This document shows, one piece after another, positions 61,359 through 64,000 of a stretch of DNA of 64,000 nt (position 1 is the stretch's first letter; each line of letters begins with the position of its first letter). Made by a program: the position numbers and the translations under genes. The notes under the pieces are model-generated. The model saw only the letters and a program-made list of their open reading frames with translations. It did not search any database and had not been told where the DNA came from. This stretch comes from Arthrobacter sp. Alg241-R88 (lineage in GTDB: Bacteria > Actinomycetota > Actinomycetes > Actinomycetales > Micrococcaceae), in the NCBI RefSeq assembly GCF_900537115.1, contig NZ_UNRG01000011.1, positions 1-64,000 on the forward strand, in the 5' to 3' direction.

Positions 61359-62419
61359 GGCTGCTCCTGGTCTCGGTTGCTGGCGGACGGCTTGATGTCT
61401 TGTTGGCGCACAGTGGCCAGTTTTCCGGAGTGCCTGCGCTGCAGTTCAGCCTCCGAATGGGCAGCGGTCCCCAGCCGTGTCCCGGCGTAGGGAATGCCGC
61501 CGCCCAGGCGGAATCCAAGTGCGATCCAGATACAAACAGCCCGTTCCAGGGCCCACAGCGGGGCACACCACACGGCCCGGAAAGGGAAGACGGCTGCCCC
61601 GTTGTTCCGGCGGCGCCCAATGCCGGCGATGATGACCGGCGCCGCCGCCAGTCCGAGGAAGGCCCGCCCGCGGCGCCCCCGGGGAAGGCAGGCTGCTGCG
61701 GCTACCGCCGGAAGCAGGGAAAGCTCCGCGGCGAGGCGGCGGGGCTGGGCGAAGTCATCGTAGGCCTGGCGGGTGCGCTGCTTGAGGAAGTGCCGCGGCC
61801 CGGGCGGCCTGCGGGCAATAAATAGGTCCGGCAGGATCTTTTCCCGGCCGCCGGCTGCCTTGACGGTCCTGATGAGCTCGAGGTTCTCGAAGAGCACGGG
61901 ATCGTAGCCGCCGGTGGCCAGCAGCGCGCTTCTACGCACGGCCAGGGTTCCCGGGTAATCTGCGGACCATGCCCGGTTGATCAGCGTCCTGGCCGTGTCC
62001 CACCACGCGTGCCACGGCAGGGGTTCGAAGTAGTTTTGCGGCCGCACGATGTCCGCCGACTCCAGGTGATTGACGACGGCGGTGAGCGATTCGCGCGTGT
62101 AGCGCACGTCGTCGTCGGCTATCACCAGCAGCTCGGCCTTGGCGGCATGAACGCCTGTCATTACACCGGCTACTTTGCCGTTGGCGCCACTGCCCCTGTT
62201 GTGGCCGTCGCCGTCCTGCACCGGACGGATATGGCGAACGCCAGCCGGGAAGGCAGCCCGATGCCGCTCGAACAGTTCCAGAGCGGAGCCGTCCACCACG
62301 GTGACAGGGATCCACTCGACCAGGTGCCCAAGGTAGGCGGCCAGGTCCGGCAGTTGCGAATCCTCGGTCCAGCGCAGCGGCAGGATGTACTCTGCGGACA
62401 CGATGCCCTTGGCGTTCAT
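61355..62419 (-). CDS. Glycosyltransferase family 2-like protein
   Basis: This 354-residue GT-A fold enzyme has strand VEWIPVTVVDGSALELFERH and the metal-binding DxD-type motif LLVIADDDVRYTRESLTAVV. A later acceptor region reads VRRSALLATGGYDPVLFENLEL. Two hydrophobic segments lie at about 230-260 and 280-300 (for example FLGLAAAPVIIAGIG), suggesting membrane association. The donor and acceptor are unknown. It overlaps the diiron-enzyme gene upstream and the CDGSH gene downstream by four bases each. Confidence 0.88.
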   Translation of the reverse strand: MNAKGIVSAEYILPLRWTEDSQLPDLAAYLGHLVEWIPVTVVDGSALELFERHRAAFPAGVRHIRPVQDGDGHNRGSGANGKVAGVMTGVHAAKAELLVIADDDVRYTRESLTAVVNHLESADIVRPQNYFEPLPWHAWWDTARTLINRAWSADYPGTLAVRRSALLATGGYDPVLFENLELIRTVKAAGGREKILPDLFIARRPPGPRHFLKQRTRQAYDDFAQPRRLAAELSLLPAVAAAACLPRGRRGRAFLGLAAAPVIIAGIGRRRNNGAAVFPFRAVWCAPLWALERAVCIWIALGFRLGGGIPYAGTRLGTAAHSEAELQRRHSGKLATVRQQDIKPSASNRDQEQP

Positions 62420-63477
62420 GCTGCCGCCGGCACTGCCGCCCTCAGCGAGGTCTCGCCGTTTTCCCAGCAGGCCAAAAGGTGCGTGGAAATCCTGCCGTCG
62501 ATCGCCATTGCCGCCGTTGCCCCCAACAGGACATCCCCGAGTAACCCGGGCTCAGCTTCCACCAGCCCACCCGCAAGGTCACGGCCCGCGATCTGCTCGT
62601 GTACGGCGTCGGCTTCAACGTGCTCGTCGAAATAGTGGGTCACCCCGGTATCGAAGCCGTGCCGCCGGAAGCCGTTGCCGTACAGGCGGTTGGGCCGCGA
62701 CGAGGTCATTTCGTAAAGTGCCAGGTGTCCGGTGATGGCACCGCGCAGCCGGCGGTTGAGCCCGAAGAGGGACATCATGTTCACCGCCGCGAGGGAGATG
62801 GCGGGTACCGCGTTCACGTAGGCGCCGTATTGGTCGTCCATTCCCAGCCCCCGCATGGTGCGGGCAAAGAGCGCGCTGTGCATCCGATCGGGGCGTCCTC
62901 CGCCGTACTCGTCGGCCTGGATCTCCACCAGCGCTGCCTTCGGCCGTCCGGTAAGCCGGGGGATGGCCCAGGTGTGCGGGTCCGCTTCTTTCAGCTGGTA
63001 GACGGACTTGTGGATGAGGAACTCCTTGAGCTGGTCCAGGCTCGCCTTTTTCGCCACGTAGCGGGACACGCTGGGCCCGGTATCGGTCCCGGCCAGCCCA
63101 AACAGGACGTCGGCCACCGCGTCACTGGTCATCTCCGCTGCCGGCGGCAGGTCCAGCTCCCCGGCTGCCGACTGGGCAGCGGCCCGTAGCGCCTCCTCGA
63201 ACGGCCTTTCGAGCAGGCGGCGAACCTGGATGAGGCCCGGCTCCCACTCCCAGTCGTCGCTGACGCCTTCAAGGCCGGAGTAGTGGAGCTCATAGAGGCA
63301 GAAAAGTGCCAGCTGGACGTCGTCGTCCCCGATGACGTCTGTGGTTCCAACCAGCTCTCCCGTGACCAGCCGGCGCAGTTCTTCGACGCGCGTGGTGGCG
63401 TCGCCCGTGCCGGCGGTAACGGACAGGGCAGTGAACAGTGCGCTGCTGAGGGGACCTCGGGCTTCCGGGATTTTCAT
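62416..63477 (-). CDS. Heme-oxygenase-like diiron enzyme (iron-containing redox enzyme family)
   Basis: This 353-residue all-helical protein of the heme-oxygenase-like diiron oxidase/oxygenase class (PF14518 type) has candidate iron ligands in LFCLYELHYSGLE at about residue 70 and in THYFDEHVEADAVHEQIAG at about residue 290. Family members oxidise or cleave amino-acid, fatty-acid or N-containing substrates with O2. The good AAGGAG site sets the start. It leads a coupled operon with a glycosyltransferase and a CDGSH protein, the latter a possible electron donor. The substrate is unknown. Confidence 0.88.
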   Translation of the reverse strand: MKIPEARGPLSSALFTALSVTAGTGDATTRVEELRRLVTGELVGTTDVIGDDDVQLALFCLYELHYSGLEGVSDDWEWEPGLIQVRRLLERPFEEALRAAAQSAAGELDLPPAAEMTSDAVADVLFGLAGTDTGPSVSRYVAKKASLDQLKEFLIHKSVYQLKEADPHTWAIPRLTGRPKAALVEIQADEYGGGRPDRMHSALFARTMRGLGMDDQYGAYVNAVPAISLAAVNMMSLFGLNRRLRGAITGHLALYEMTSSRPNRLYGNGFRRHGFDTGVTHYFDEHVEADAVHEQIAGRDLAGGLVEAEPGLLGDVLLGATAAMAIDGRISTHLLACWENGETSLRAAVPAAA

Positions 63478-63559
63478 GATGCTCCTTGTGGGTGGCAGCG
63501 GTGCTGCCTGTGCTGCCTGTGCTGCGGGCGTCGGCGGCGGTTTCGGTTTGGCCGGCGGT

Positions 63560-64000
63560 TCACGTCCGGGGCGGCGTTTTCGGGGTAGTCCGCGGTGACA
63601 GCAGGATGGCCAGGATGATCATGCCCAGGCCCAAGGCCAGGTGCAGCCAATTGTCGGCGCCGTTGAGGGGGACAAAGTTGGCGGGGGTTTGATCACCCAC
63701 CAGGAGTCCGTACAGCCAGAGGACCAGGTAGACAACGCCCCCGTAGATGAGGAAGCTCCTTGCCTGCTGGTGGGTCCGGGCCAGCAACAGTCCCGCCGCC
63801 CCGAAGGCCGCGTGCACGATGTTGTGCAGGATGGACACCTGGAAAACTCCCAACAGCAAGGCCCCGGAGCCGTACCCGGCCATGCCCAGGGCTTCATAAT
63901 TGCTGGTGATCCCGGGGATGAACCCCAGGACACTTACCAGGAGGAAGAGGGCGCCCGTTGCAAGCGCTGCCTTCTGCAGGCCGGTCCTTGCTCCGGTTGC
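63560..64000 (-). CDS. DUF4383 membrane protein, N-terminus outside window
   Basis: The frame is open from the window edge to 63560, giving at least 146 residues. An internal ATG at 63883 is not the start, because the codons before it read a family-like FIPGITSNYEALGMAG. Four helices are visible, among them LLLGVFQVSILHNIVHAAFG and GGVVYLVLWLYGLLVGD, typical of DUF4383. Function is unknown. The gene lies upstream of the diiron-enzyme gene on the same strand, with an 82-base gap. Confidence 0.9.
   Translation of the reverse strand, partial: ATGARTGLQKAALATGALFLLVSVLGFIPGITSNYEALGMAGYGSGALLLGVFQVSILHNIVHAAFGAAGLLLARTHQQARSFLIYGGVVYLVLWLYGLLVGDQTPANFVPLNGADNWLHLALGLGMIILAILLSPRTTPKTPPRT

Overview
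The window is a high-GC actinobacterial chromosome segment. It most resembles Arthrobacter/Pseudarthrobacter (Micrococcaceae), judging by the 5S rRNA end, a short HU protein, a fused MrpAB antiporter subunit, DUF4235/DUF4383 membrane proteins and very frequent ATGA/GTGA gene overlaps. That placement is inference. I see no IS element, prophage or CRISPR array, so this is core-like chromosome with accessory metabolic cassettes.

Layout. 1-0.8 kb: end of a 5S rRNA gene, then a gene-free stretch holding a two-directional array of 32-bp-period repeats. 0.8-10.9 kb: HU, a CopD-CtaG copper/oxidase-assembly fusion coupled to an NHL-thioredoxin protein, a membrane-anchored unknown, a HerA-like ATPase, an acetyltransferase and a FAD/NAD(P) oxidoreductase. 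11-20.5 kb: an uptake-and-oxidation island with a polar amino-acid-type ABC transporter, a DUF1684 protein, three flavin-dependent (LLM) monooxygenases, a TetR regulator and a second, orphan binding protein. It resembles the organosulfur salvage operons of Bacillus (yxe/ytm type). 20.8-23.2 kb: a large secreted coiled-coil protein. 23.3-32.3 kb: aldo/keto reductase, another LLM enzyme, a GH15 protein whose phosphatase-like N-domain has lost its catalytic motif, a drug-efflux MFS, sarcosine-oxidase-like enzyme, AEC transporter and panD.

32.4-38.8 kb: a LysR regulator, an APC permease and PutA. The permease and putA carry the same 63-bp promoter/operator at identical spacing, so they look like one regulon, probably proline uptake and oxidation. 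A second copy of the 32-bp repeat array lies between them. 38.8-46.9 kb: zinc-ribbon protein, a beheaded alpha/beta hydrolase, LysR/MFS pair, a carboxyethylornithine-synthase-like enzyme with a tiny basic protein, tRNA-Gly(CCC), SRPBCC protein, CAP/VCBS secreted protein and dCTP deaminase.

46.9-52.5 kb: a leftward six-gene chain (Gfo/Idh oxidoreductase, DUF6807/PmoA, cupin, LacI, KhtT, KhtU), the first five genes joined by stop/start overlaps and KhtU following after a short gap, with a perfect 13-bp inverted repeat at its head as likely LacI operator. 52.7-60.7 kb: a UMF1-type MFS gene whose start lies in a perfect 16-bp palindrome, divergent from a complete mrpA(B)CDEFG Na+/H+ antiporter operon. 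60.7-64 kb: DUF4235 protein, then a coupled heme-oxygenase-like diiron / glycosyltransferase / CDGSH operon that I cannot match to a described pathway, and a DUF4383 gene running off the window end.

All functions come from reading motifs and context by eye; no database search or structure prediction was run.
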